A stretch of DNA of 64,000 bases from Lonicera japonica (lineage: Eukaryota; Streptophyta; Magnoliopsida; Dipsacales; Caprifoliaceae), in contig CM038467.1 in the NCBI GenBank assembly GCA_021464415.1, positions 54,518,734 through 54,582,733 of the forward strand, in the 5' to 3' direction. The notes beneath the pieces are model-generated. The model was not told the DNA's origin, searched no databases, and saw nothing but the letters and a program-made list of their open reading frames with translations. A program made the position numbers and the translations under genes. This document shows, piece by piece, positions 48,413 through 57,822 of the stretch (positions within the stretch are counted from its first letter, which is position 1; each line of letters opens with the position of its first letter).

Positions 48413-48671
48413 TGTCGCGCGACATTTCCCCCAAAAAGGCAAGTATCGCGCGACATAACTGTTTGTCGCGCGACATTCCTGTATGTCGTGCGACAAACGG
48501 TTGAAGTGATGGGTCCTGACACTGTGATGTGTCAGAAAGTAGTTGGTCGGGTGCAGAGAGGGATTGTCGCGCGACATAGTGGTATTGTCGCGCGACATTC
48601 CAATGATTGTCGCGCGACAATGTGATATGTCGTGCGACAATCCTTCATAAAAATAGGTTTGTCACGCAACA
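48413..48671 (-). promoter_or_regulatory. TGTCGCGCGACA palindrome cluster of the LTR promoter (9 copies)
   Basis: Perfect copies start at 48413, 48464, 48565, 48586 and 48608. One- to three-base variants start at 48444, 48484, 48628 and 48660. Start-to-start distances are 31, 20, 20, 81, 21, 22, 20 and 32 bases, close to whole helical turns except perhaps the 81. The nearest copy is 16 bp upstream of the LTR TATA box in the minus direction. The 81-base gap holds an unrelated inverted repeat, CTGACAC/GTGTCAG (48516-48535). Confidence 0.9.
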
Positions 48672-48783
48672 AACCCCCCCGGGGTAGTTTTCGGGTGCTC
48701 GGGTGTGTCCTGAACTCCAAAAAAAATAGTAGTCTCGTAGGTCATTAGGGTTTTTGCGGGGGTCACGGATCGGGGTGTCTACA

Positions 48784-48804
48784 GACCCTCTCGACTCAAG
48801 CTCC
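48784..48804 (-). other. Putative polypurine tract
   Basis: Minus strand GAGTCGAGAGGGTC directly precedes the LTR start. Shorter and less pure than usual. Confidence 0.4.
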
Positions 48805-48889
48805 TTGCTTGCAAGGAATTGAGGCGACTGGAAGAGACCATGATCCATGGCTCCCGCATGAACTCTAAAGAAGTGTTTATGTAAAAAGT

Positions 48890-49415
48890 GCTTGTGAGTG
48901 CCTCCGGAGAGGGCTTCGTGTTTGGTTTTGCCTCCGGAGAGGGCTTTTGTTACCTCATTGCCTCTTTCGAGGGCTTTGACTTGCTCCACTTGCCTCAGAT
49001 GGGAGGACTACCATTGATCTTTTTTGCGCCTCAGGTGGGAGGACTACCATTGCGCCTCAGATGGGAGGACTACCGTTGTGCCTCTCTAGGAGGGCTTCGC
49101 CTCAGGTGGGAGGACTACCGTTTGTGCCTCTCTGGGAGGGCTTCGCCTCAGGTGGGAGGACTACCGTTGTGCCTCTCTGGGAGGGCTTCGCCTCAGGTGG
49201 GAGGACTACCGTTGTGCCTCTCTGGGAGGGCTTCGCCTCAGGTGGGAGGACTACCGTTTGTGCCTCTCTGGGAGGGCTTCGCCTCAGGTGGGAGGACTAC
49301 CGTTGTGCCTCTCTGGGAGGGCTTCGCCTCAGGTGGGAGGACTACCGTTGTGCCTCTCTGGGAGGGTTTCGCCTCAGGTGGGAGGACTACCGTTGTGTCT
49401 CTCCGGGAGGGCTTC
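48890..49415. repeat. 3' UTR tandem array, about 45-bp units
   Basis: About eight full units of GCCTCTCTGGGAGGGCTTC plus GCCTCAGGTGGGAGGACTACC, with shorter units at the left edge. Eleven copies of GGGAGGACTACC in total. The array lies between the antisense PMD gene and the LTR, where Tat/Ogre elements are known to carry variable tandem repeats. Long frames over it are repeat artefacts. Confidence 0.9.
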
Positions 49416-50370
49416 TAAATCTGTAAGAAGAAGGAAAAATGCCTTTGGGAGGACTTTCATGAATAACTTTTGCCTCTGGAGAGGGCTTGTGATTTTGCCT
49501 CTGAAGAGGGCTTGTGTTTGTGATTTTTTTGTTAAAATTTAATTTGTCTCTCTTTAGACTGCTAGAGTGTGAGAGAGAGAAGCTTTCGTGAGGGTGAAAA
49601 AGAGCTCCTTGAGGTCAAATCTTATCCGAATGTCCGCTTTCCTGTATCTTTCTTGAATTTCGTTCTCATGTTTTCCTCGAGTGAGGGTACTTTTCTCAGA
49701 AGGCAGTCTTCGATTTTCTTTTGCTTTCCGCAGCGTGATGATTCGAGGATTTTCCAAACCAATCTCTTCTGTATCGTGCTGAAAAGAAAATTTGTCTTAA
49801 AGTCCAATCTCTGATCTCTGTTCCTTTCTCATTTTCTCTTTTTGGTGGGCCCAACATCGTTTTCTGTTTTTCGATGCCCTTATTTCTCCCTCTTTTGGGA
49901 AAGACTTTTCCTGGCCCTCTCTGTTTTTGACCAGGAGTCTTTTCATCCCTTTGTCGTGATCAGGAGCCTTACTCACCCTAAAACGAAGCCCTGAGCCGTT
50001 TTTTTTTTGGCCTAGCTATCACTTTTGGTGTGGCTCTCCCTGTCACTCTACGTGTCTGTTTCTCTCGCTTGCTTTGGGCGCTCATGCGGGTTTTTCTTTT
50101 CTACTTTTTCAATTTTTTCTATTCCCGTCTTATCTTGCTATTCTGCTTTTTTCTTTTTTTTTGATGGCCTCGGTCCTTCTGTGAGATCAGAGACTACTTT
50201 TTATCGTGGCATTCTGTTCTCGCATTTTTCGGAGAGATGATTTGGAAGTTTTCTCTTTGGAATCTTTATCATGGGTGTGCGGTTCTAGCAATCTTTTCGA
50301 GAACTGCTCCTCGGAAGTCCTCCTGCAGGAGATACCAAATGAGAAAGAGGTCAAAAAATCAGGGGAGATG
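49416..50370. other. Spacer between the tandem array and the PMD promoter
   Basis: CT-rich in places, with no recognisable protein. The minor frames near 49554-49814 and 50025-50240 lack domains. It forms the 3' untranslated part of the element on minus and the upstream region of the PMD gene on plus. Confidence 0.4.
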
Positions 50371-50376
50371 GGAGAT

Positions 50377-50459
50377 TGTCGCGCGACACTTCGGTGGGGA
50401 GCTCTTTGTCGCGCGACAATGTGGCCATTTGTCGCGCGACAAACTGACCCACTATATAA
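50377..50459 (+). promoter_or_regulatory. PMD gene promoter: three TGTCGCGCGACA palindromes plus TATA box
   Basis: Perfect palindromes at 50377-50388, 50407-50418 and 50430-50441 (spacings 30 and 23), then CTATATAAG with the TATA box at about 50452-50459, 11 bp after the last palindrome. A CT-rich leader follows up to the ATG at 50597. Confidence 0.85.
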
Positions 50460-50596
50460 GCCTCCGGCTGAGCTCATTCCACCTCATTCTCTCCCTTCTC
50501 TTTCTCTCTCTAGCTCTCTTTCTCTCTTCTTTCTAGCGCGGAAGCTCTGCCGTGTTTCCGACTTTTCTGGCCTTTTCATACATTCTACCTATACCG

Positions 50597-53500
50597 ATGG
50601 ACCCTGCTTATCCCAACAGACTGGAGGGTGACCAGGAGGAGGTCACCTTCACTGACGCTCAGGGCGTTCTCCGCTGCAGCCCTCATCATGACGACTGGGC
50701 AGACTTGGATTGGTACGATGAGGATGGGATAGACCGCGGTCGAGCGGTGGTCTATCGAGATGCTATCCGAGCTGCTCCAGTCCCGGATGTCCCGTGGCTC
50801 TTGATGGAGCCTGTCTCTCACGAGATTCGCCGTCGATCTCTAGTATGTCTTCTTTATCTGTTCTGTTTCTTGTTGTTTCCTGTATTTCATTTTCAATAAT
50901 GTTAGTATGCATGTCTGCCTTGAATAACGCCCGATTTTTAGCGAACACATACTTTTACCGGTGATACCTCTTAGTTTTTAGGAAAAAACATAATCTACCC
51001 CTATAACTCTATAACTCTCTTAATTACACCAAAGTACCCTCAGGTTTGGAAAATTACATAATTTTACCCCTATAATCCCATAACTCTCATAATTACACCA
51101 AAGTACCCTCAGGTTTTGGAAAATTACATAATTTACCCTTATAGCCCTATAACTCTCATAATTACACCAAAGTACTCTCAGGTTTTGGAAAATTTACACA
51201 ATTTACCCTTATAACCCCATAACTTTCGTAATTATACCAAAGTACCCTCATGTTTGGAAAATTACATAATTTACCCTTATAGCCCTATAACTCTCATAAT
51301 TACACCAAAGTACCCTCAGGTTTGGAAAATTACATAATTTACCCTTATAGCCCTATAACTCTCATAATTACACCAAAGTACCCTCAGGTTTTGGAAAATT
51401 ACATAATTTTCCCCTATAACCCCATATCTCTCATAATTACACCAAAGTACCCTCAGGTTTGGAAAATTACATAATGTTACCCCTATAATCCCATATCTCT
51501 CATAATTACACCGAAGTACCCTCAGGTTTGGAAAATTACATAATTTTACCCTTACACCCTATAACTCTCATAATTACACCAAAGTACCCTCAGGTTTGGA
51601 AAATTACATAATTTTACCCCTATAACCCCATAACTCTCATAATTACACCAAAGTACCCTCAGGTTTGGAAAATTACATAATTTTACCCCTACACCCTATA
51701 ACTCTCATAATTACACCAAAGTACCCTCAGGTTTGGAAAATTACATAATTTTACCCCTACACCCTATAACTCTCATAATTACACCAAAGTACCCTCAGGT
51801 TTGGAAAATTACATAATTTTACCCCTATAACCCCATATCTCTCATAATTACACCAAAATACCCTCAGGTTTGGAAAATTACATAATTTACCCTTATAGCC
51901 CTATACCTCTCATAATTACACCAAAGTACCCTCAGGTTTTGGAAAATTACATAATTTACCCCTATAACCCTGTACCTCTCATAATTACACCAAAGTACCC
52001 TCAGGTTTTGGAAAATTACATAATTTACCCCTATAACCCTATACTCGTTCTCTTGACTGCAGTGGGTTGGCCCGGGTTGGGGTTCTCCCAACACTATATC
52101 TTCGGAGTGGCGACGGGCACTGGCCCTTGTCCAGGAGTTGATTCTGGCGACTCCTTTTGGCTCCCTCCTCGACGCCCTCCCGGAGCGGGTTTCTAGGGCA
52201 GCAATTTTGGTGTCGACCCTGGCTTGCCATTGGTGGGATACTACTCATACCTTCCATTGGAGCTGGGGTGAGATGACGATGACACCCCTCGATCTTTTTG
52301 CTCTGACCGGGATTCCTTCAGGGGGGTCCCTATTCAGATCGATGTCCCTTTGCGTCTGATGGCAGAGGGTATTGTTAGTGCGCTTGGATGGTTCCCGGAG
52401 CGGCGGAGTTCCGGCGATACGATTCCTCGGGGTGTCTTGGTTACGCGGCTAGCCACAGAGAGAGCTCGGCTAGTTGCTTCAGGGGTTCCTATGACCCGTC
52501 AGGAGGCGCGCCAGTATGCCCGCGTCCTTCTTCTGTTGACACTCCATGATTTATTCGAGGCACGTGGTGGGGACACGGCTCACCTTTGGTGGTTGCCCTA
52601 TCTTCGGGACTTCAGCCTCATGTTTGACTATGACTGGGGAGGCTTCATTCTTGCAGTCCTCTATGATGCCATGGACCAGGTCTCTCGCCATTTAGCCCTG
52701 AACCTCAAAGGCTTTTCTCTGCTGTGGGAGGTACATACTTTAGTCCTTTTGTCCTTGCTTCAGTTCTTTACATATTACCTGTTTGATCATTGCTGATTTC
52801 TTTTATCTTTCCTTTTCAGAGCTGGTTTGTTGCTTATACCCGCCTGGGTCGTGCCCAGGTGGATCTCCTCGTTGAGAACGAGGACCAGTTTCCTTTTCTC
52901 CGCCGATTCATTGCGGGGAACTACCGGGCTCCCTATGTATACCGAACTCGGGAGACCGGAGCTGCTGCCGTTCACGACCTGTTGGAGGAGCAGGTAAATA
53001 TTTTAGTTCTCTTGCTCTTTAATAGTTAGATAGAATATATAAATTATTGAGAATAAAAAACTTGTTTTCTTTTCAGGTTGAGTGGGCCCCTTGGGGTGAT
53101 CTGAGTCCCCATTATGGGTATGGCCGCGCCCTGACCGCCTCGAGGACTAGGCGGCTTATCCGGGATGAGTATGGCCTTCTCTTCTACTTGGGCGAGAGGG
53201 TCATTCGCCAGCACACGCCGTCCCAGTGGCCTCGTGTTCCATTATTCCCTCCTGTTCTGATGAGGCGGACGGGCGAGATCGATCCGGTGACGGTGCAGGC
53301 CTTGGTCGACGGACTCGGCTTTCAGACGTTCGTCGAGGAGGGAGACTACCCCGTTTTTGCTGCCCGTTATCGGATGAGGGAGCCGAAGAGGACTCGGGGA
53401 CGGGTCTTCTATGAGAGGTACCGGGTATTGGGAGGTGATCCCAACTACATACGGGGACAGACCCATTTAGCTAGGGCGGTTCCGGGTCACTTGCCACATG

Positions 53501-54640
53501 TCCCCGATCAGAGGGACAACATTCCGGATTCTGAGGACGAGGATCCTGAGGAAGAGAGAGATGTTCCTGCTGCGGCCGAGGGCGGAGGTCGGCCAGAGGG
53601 CGAGGGAGGTGATGCGACAGCGGTTCCGGAGCCGTCGCCTCAGGCGACACCTGTGAGGGAGCAGCGTACTGAGGGTTTCGAGTTTCCCACCGGCCCTTCT
53701 GTGTCTCCGGGGGTCCTTTTTGCTGCTGCTGAGGCTGCTGAGGGGAGAGCGGGATTGTCTGAGAGGTCCTGGGAGCCTGCGGACCTTGGGGCAGACTATG
53801 AGCAGTTCGGGCGGACTCCTCCAGCTGCGGCGGCTACTCCTTCTAGTGGGGTACCTCCTTTGAGGGCGACGGCCATAGTGGATCCTCCGGGGGTCCGTAC
53901 CTAGGCCACGTTGACTTCTCTTCCGGCGACTGTCATGGGTCCTCCTGCCCGATCCCCAGGTTTGGGGGGTTCTTCATCCCGGCCTCCCTTGTTCCCGATC
54001 CGTGAGGAAGGCGGGTCCACTTCTACTGGTGTTCCGGCGGGGTTATCTATTCCGTGGGTAGATCTACCCCCACTCCCCAGGGACATCTCTTACGTTGGCG
54101 CTGGATTACGTCGATATCCCATCCCGGAGTACCCTCTTCCTGAGGATACTTTTGACTATCTAGGTGGTCGCCCTGATGACGAGGTACTTTCTTCAACTTC
54201 TCTTGATACCCTTACATCTATATCTATCTATTTTGATTGTGCTGATTCTTTTATCTTATGTCTTTTTACAGCGGGTGAGTGTTCGGGCGGCAGATCTACG
54301 GGCTTGGCACGCCCAGTACCTCTACAGCTGGAACCTGCTCCAGTATGTCGGTCGAGACCCTTCAGCCTACATGCGTGATTATCAGAGGGCTATCGACATC
54401 TCCTTACGGCCGGACGACCCCCTGACTTTCTCTCATGCCCGGACGGATTCTCGGAGGAGCAGTAGTCGGACTTCTAGGCGTTCCCGATTGTCGGTGATCC
54501 GTCATACGGCACCGGTCCAGTCCACGGGGCCTTCTCAGGCGGCAGTTCCTCCTGTTCCTGGCGTCCCAGTTGTTGATCTTACTCCCGAGGAGGGCTCGGG
54601 CGATAGTGGGAGCGTGTCAAAACGCGCCCGAGTAGATTAG
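50597..54640 (+). pseudogene. Plant mobile domain (PMD) gene carried antisense, five exons, two breaks
   Basis: Exons: 50597-50842, 52063-52730, 52820-52993, 53077-54183 and 54272-54640, all with GT-AG ends and phase 0. Exon 2 encodes the PMD core: a Trp-Arg-Arg-Ala-Leu helix, Thr-Thr-His-Thr-Phe-His, then Gly-Glu-Met-Thr-Met-Thr-Pro-Leu-Asp and Leu-Thr-Gly. PMD (aminotransferase-like) proteins include the nuclear MAIN/MAIL1 factors for genome stability and transposon silencing, and transposon-borne forms. Exon 4 ends in an acidic, Pro/Ala-rich low-complexity tail; exon 5 is Arg/Ser-rich and ends in a Lys-Arg-Ala-Arg-type nuclear signal. Breaks: the frame shifts by one base at the G6 tract 52321-52326 (exon 2 is 668 bp, one short of a multiple of three, unlike all the others), and a TAG stands at 53902-53904. 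Either could be an assembly error. The gene lies opposite to the retroelement transcript. Confidence 0.75.
50985..52045 (+). repeat. Intronic minisatellite, about 15 copies of a 68-70 bp unit
   Basis: The unit contains TACCCTCAGGTTTGGAAAA, TTACATAATTT, TACCC.TATA.CCC and ACTCTCATAATTACACC. Fifteen TACCCTCAGG-type phrases are present. The array fills almost all of intron 1 of the PMD gene and accounts for its length (1,220 bp against 83-89 bp for the other introns). Confidence 0.9.
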
Positions 54641-54983
54641 TTTTTCCTTTCTGCATTTAGTGTTAGTTTTGGACAGATATGTATTTATTTTAGACATGTT
54701 TAGACAGATATTTTTTAAAAAAACTGTTCTTTTATAGGATTTATAAAATATCTTTATCTGTGTTTGATTATACTTTTATTCTCTGTATGTGAAAGATATA
54801 TACATACACATATATATATATATATAAGAGTCGGTATTTTTAGAAGTCATACCTTGTAGTGTAGTGATACTTTTCCTGTAAAAAGAGCAAAGTGAGAACA
54901 AGAAAGCATCCAAAAATGATTCTTTTGGCAATCATGACTGCTATGTGTAGAAAGAACAAAATTAGGGTGACCTCAAAGGAGTT
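54641..54983 (+). other. 3' flank of the PMD gene
   Basis: AT-rich, with (TA)n at about 54807-54825. It probably holds the PMD poly(A) site and the upstream edge of the next promoter. Confidence 0.5.
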
Positions 54984-55060
54984 TGTCGCGCGACAATCCC
55001 TCCTGGATATGGGTTTGTCGCGCGACAAACAGGTACAGGTCCCTCTTTTTTGCTATAAAT
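54984..55060 (+). promoter_or_regulatory. DUF7745-like gene promoter: two TGTCGCGCGACA palindromes plus TATA box
   Basis: Perfect palindromes at 54984-54995 and 55016-55027, 32 bases apart. TATAAAT at 55054-55060 is followed by a 40-base CT-rich leader to the ATG at 55100. Confidence 0.85.
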
Positions 55061-55099
55061 ACATCCATCTTCCTTCCTTCATCCTCACACCTTCCAAAA

Positions 55100-56356
55100 A
55101 TGTCTTCTTATCGCACAAAATCTGATTTTTCTTATGTCAATGCTAGAGATGCTTTGATATCTTCCGAAAATGGTCTAAACTTTGGTGCCTTTAGTCCTTT
55201 AGCGGGCTGGTGCTATCGTCCCGTCGATTTTTCCTTTCTATTAGGTGCCTTGTATTTCTGGAGTCCTTCGGACCATCTCTTCCGCTTTGGATTAGATGAG
55301 CTCTGCCTGACCTATGAGGAGTTCTCCTGGCTGTTACGTTCTGACGTTCGTCTCCCGATGGCAGTTCCCATAGAAGAAATCGGTCTCCGTGACATGCTAA
55401 TTTCTCTGTTAGCCATTCCTCAGGCGGCCTGTGATGGTTTCATTGCCGATGGTTTTCTTGACCTCCATAAAATGGTGAGGTTCTTCCATCGTTATGAAGA
55501 TAGGGCCTCTTACGGCGTGGGGCGTACTGCAGCGGCCCTGATTTGCCTGGTTTCTGATATGCTGCTGGTGACGGGTTCTTCCCGTGTTGATCCGACTATC
55601 CTGAGTCTGATTTACCAGGCTAGAAATGGGGAGTCTATAGTGCCGATCATTCTTGCAGAGACCCTGAATGGTCTTGATGATGTTCAACGGGGGGCCTCGC
55701 CCTTCTTCCGGGGGAGTCCGCGTCTGCTATACATGTGGCTGCTAGAGCGCTTTCGATCGGTGGGTTTCAACGGAGCTCGGCTCGACAATCCGACTCATTT
55801 CTTCCATCGGCCTCTCTTTGGTGCTTTGACCATGTCTTCCTCTGATTGGACGGTATGGTTTTCGGAGAACTTTCGGGCTATCCGGTGGAACATTCCTTGG
55901 TGGAAGCTGAGGGCGATGGTACTTAGCACTGGGGGTCAGAACTACGTTCGGCTCCGCGGGCTCTGGTTCACTTCCTTTTATCTCCCTGGGCGTCTTTTTC
56001 GGCAGTTTAACATTTCTCAGGAGGTTCCCCTTGGTCTGAACAACTTCTCTTCTGAGTCTAAATTTGTGACCCCACATGTTTCTTTATCGGTAGAGAGGAT
56101 GTGGCGTGCCCGACTGACTCGTCAGTTCAATTATGCCCGGTTTGGTATTACCCGGCCCCTTCGGGCTGATATCATCCGCTCTTGCTGGCAATCTCTGGAA
56201 GGAGAACTGATCGACGACCCCTTTCAAATGGAGTGGTTCCGGTTCATGGATACGGAGGCTACTGATGATAACATTGTCTTTGCATATCAGATCTTGGACG
56301 AAGCTCGGATCGATTTGGCTATTGAGGACCCAGTGTGGCCAACCCCTAGGGATTAG
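55100..56356 (+). CDS. DUF7745-like retroelement-borne protein, intact ORF
   Basis: 418 residues from the ATG at 55100, the first ATG behind the TATA box; an upstream in-frame extension exists but would start inside the palindromes. The layout fits the plant DUF7745 family, which is mostly known from Ty3/gypsy elements: an N-terminal Leu-rich fold with Thr-Tyr-Glu-Glu-Phe, a central hydrophobic helix (Ala-Ala-Leu-Ile-Cys-Leu-Val-Ser-Asp), Ile-Ile-Leu-Ala-Glu-Thr-Leu, Leu-Leu-Tyr-Met-Trp-Leu, and a C-terminal Ile-Pro-Trp-Trp-Lys and Phe-Tyr-Leu-Pro-x-Arg-x-x-Arg-Gln-Phe. Its molecular function is unknown. It is convergent with integrase (stop to stop 225 bp), intronless, and the only unbroken gene of the element, which may mean it is still under selection or simply younger in decay. 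Confidence 0.7.
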   Translation: MSSYRTKSDFSYVNARDALISSENGLNFGAFSPLAGWCYRPVDFSFLLGALYFWSPSDHLFRFGLDELCLTYEEFSWLLRSDVRLPMAVPIEEIGLRDMLISLLAIPQAACDGFIADGFLDLHKMVRFFHRYEDRASYGVGRTAAALICLVSDMLLVTGSSRVDPTILSLIYQARNGESIVPIILAETLNGLDDVQRGASPFFRGSPRLLYMWLLERFRSVGFNGARLDNPTHFFHRPLFGALTMSSSDWTVWFSENFRAIRWNIPWWKLRAMVLSTGGQNYVRLRGLWFTSFYLPGRLFRQFNISQEVPLGLNNFSSESKFVTPHVSLSVERMWRARLTRQFNYARFGITRPLRADIIRSCWQSLEGELIDDPFQMEWFRFMDTEATDDNIVFAYQILDEARIDLAIEDPVWPTPRD

Positions 56357-56580
56357 TTTCTTTCGTATTTGTTATGTCTCCTTTGTAACCTTCGGTGTTC
56401 CGAACCACCTTTTAATAATATATGAGGGACTGCTTGCGGGAAATAAATTTATTTACAAAGTTTAAACCGGGCCTGAAGTCACTTCTCAGGTTGCCTACGT
56501 TCCCCTTTTTGATTTTTTACAAAGAACAAGAAGTTTTGAGTTGGGGCTCAGGTTTACGTAGTTCTTATTACATGCCACAC

Positions 56581-57822
56581 CTATTGATAATACTTCTTCA
56601 GTCGATCCATGTTGACTGGTGAATGTAGTAACTGCCCATCCAAATCAGTGAGTATAGCGGCACCTCCTGTATCGATTTCTTTGACGATGTATGGTCCTGT
56701 CCACTTCTGCCCGAACTTACCCCTCGGATCTCTGGCCGGTTCTCGAATTTCTTTCAATACAATATCGTTCTCGTTGATACCCCGAGTCCTCACTTTCTGG
56801 TTAAATGCTCGAGCGATTCTCTTCTGATACCCCTGATGGTGGTACGCGGCTTTCAATCTCTTTTCATCTAGTAGGGCTAGCTCGTTATAACGTGCCTGGA
56901 CCCATTCCAGTTCATTGACTTGATTTTCTAGTATTACCCTGAGGGAGGGGACTTCTAACTCAACAGGGAGGACTGCTTCCATCCCGTATGTAAGAGAGAA
57001 CGGGGTTGCCCCTGTGGAGACCCTCTCAGTGGTGCGATATCCCCACAATGCATAAGGTAACTTCTCTGGCCAGTCTCGACAGGTGTCGGTCATTTTGCTT
57101 AGGATATTCTTCAGATTTTTGTTGGCGGCTTCAACTGCCCCATTGGTTTGTGGCCTGTATGGCGAAGACCTGTGTCTAGTAATACCGTATTCTTCCATGA
57201 TGGTATTAGCTTCTCCTTCGAAGTGGGTGCCGTTATCTGAGATGATCTCGTGTGGGACCCCATATCGGCAAACAATATTCCTTTTGATGAATCGGGCTAC
57301 TTTTTTGGCATCGAGGGTCTGGTAAGACTCGGCTTCTACCCATTTGGTGAAGTAGTCGATGGCCACTAGTATGAATTCATGGTCGTTGCTGGCTTTGGGC
57401 GAGATCTTCCCAATGACGTCGATTCCCCAGGTTGCGAAAGGCTAGGGAGCAGTCATGGTATACAACTCTTTTGGAGGAAGCTTCTGGGATTTAACATAAA
57501 TTTGGCACTTGTGACAACGGCGTACGTGATTAGCGCAGTCGGTTTGCAGAGTAGACCAAAAATAACCTTGTCTGATGATTTTGCGGGCAAGTGTATGTCC
57601 GCTCATATGAGGTCCGTAATCGCCCCCATGTATCTGATCCATTACTCTGACTGATTCTTCTTCGGTGAGGCATTGAAGATGAGTCCCGTCGTAGTTTCTT
57701 TTATACAATCTTCCGGCATAAAGTATGAACCCTGATGCTAATCTTCTGAGCGTGACCCGTGTTTTCTTGTTTGTTTTCTCAGGATACTGATGGTTCTTCA
57801 GCAGGTTCCAGATATCGTAAAA
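56581..57822 (-). pseudogene. Integrase (zinc finger, DDE core, C-terminal domain), one internal stop
   Basis: In minus direction: an HHCC finger (His-Gly-Gly-Asp...His, then Cys-His-Lys-Cys; about 57650-57510), Trp-Gly-Ile-Asp-Val, the core Asp in Ile-Asp-Tyr-Phe-Thr-Lys-Trp, Ser-Asp-Asn-Gly-Thr-His-Phe (about 57240-57220) and the catalytic Glu in Gly-Ala-Val-Glu (about 57140-57130). The C-terminal part has Gly-Pro-Tyr and ends Leu-Lys-Lys-Tyr-Tyr before the TAG at 56581-56583. A TAG at 57442-57444 separates the finger from the core in the same frame. It would insert element cDNA into chromosomes. No chromodomain follows. Confidence 0.88.

Larger units (their letters stand above)
48104..48783 (-). 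repeat. 3' LTR of the giant element
   Basis: The minus strand begins TGTAGACACCCCGAT at 48783, preceded by a purine-rich GAGAGGGTC, so this boundary is well supported. The other end is set at CATAACA (48104) only because it gives TG...CA ends; the second LTR is outside the window, so it may lie anywhere between 48020 and 48330. It holds the nine-copy palindrome cluster and the TATA box. Confidence 0.6.

Noticed and set aside
48413..48671. CRISPR-like look of the palindrome cluster
   Set aside because: Repeats are 12 bp, spacers are as short as 8 bp, the host is a plant, and the cluster abuts a TATA box.
48888..49542. Long Gly/Pro-rich plus-strand ORFs
   Set aside because: They are translations of the 45-bp array in all frames; no domain and no start support.
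50206..50631. ORF covering the PMD promoter and leader
   Set aside because: It starts upstream of the TATA box and runs through the palindromes, so it is not the translated frame. The PMD frame starts at 50597.
51864..52094. Repetitive ORFs on both strands at the end of PMD intron 1
   Set aside because: Produced by the 68-70 bp minisatellite.
48413..55027. CAMTA CGCG-box as explanation of the palindrome
   Set aside because: The core is flanked by T on one side and A on the other, which does not fit the (A/C/G)CGCG(C/G/T) consensus. An ARF-type TGTC/GACA pairing remains possible but the spacing is atypical.
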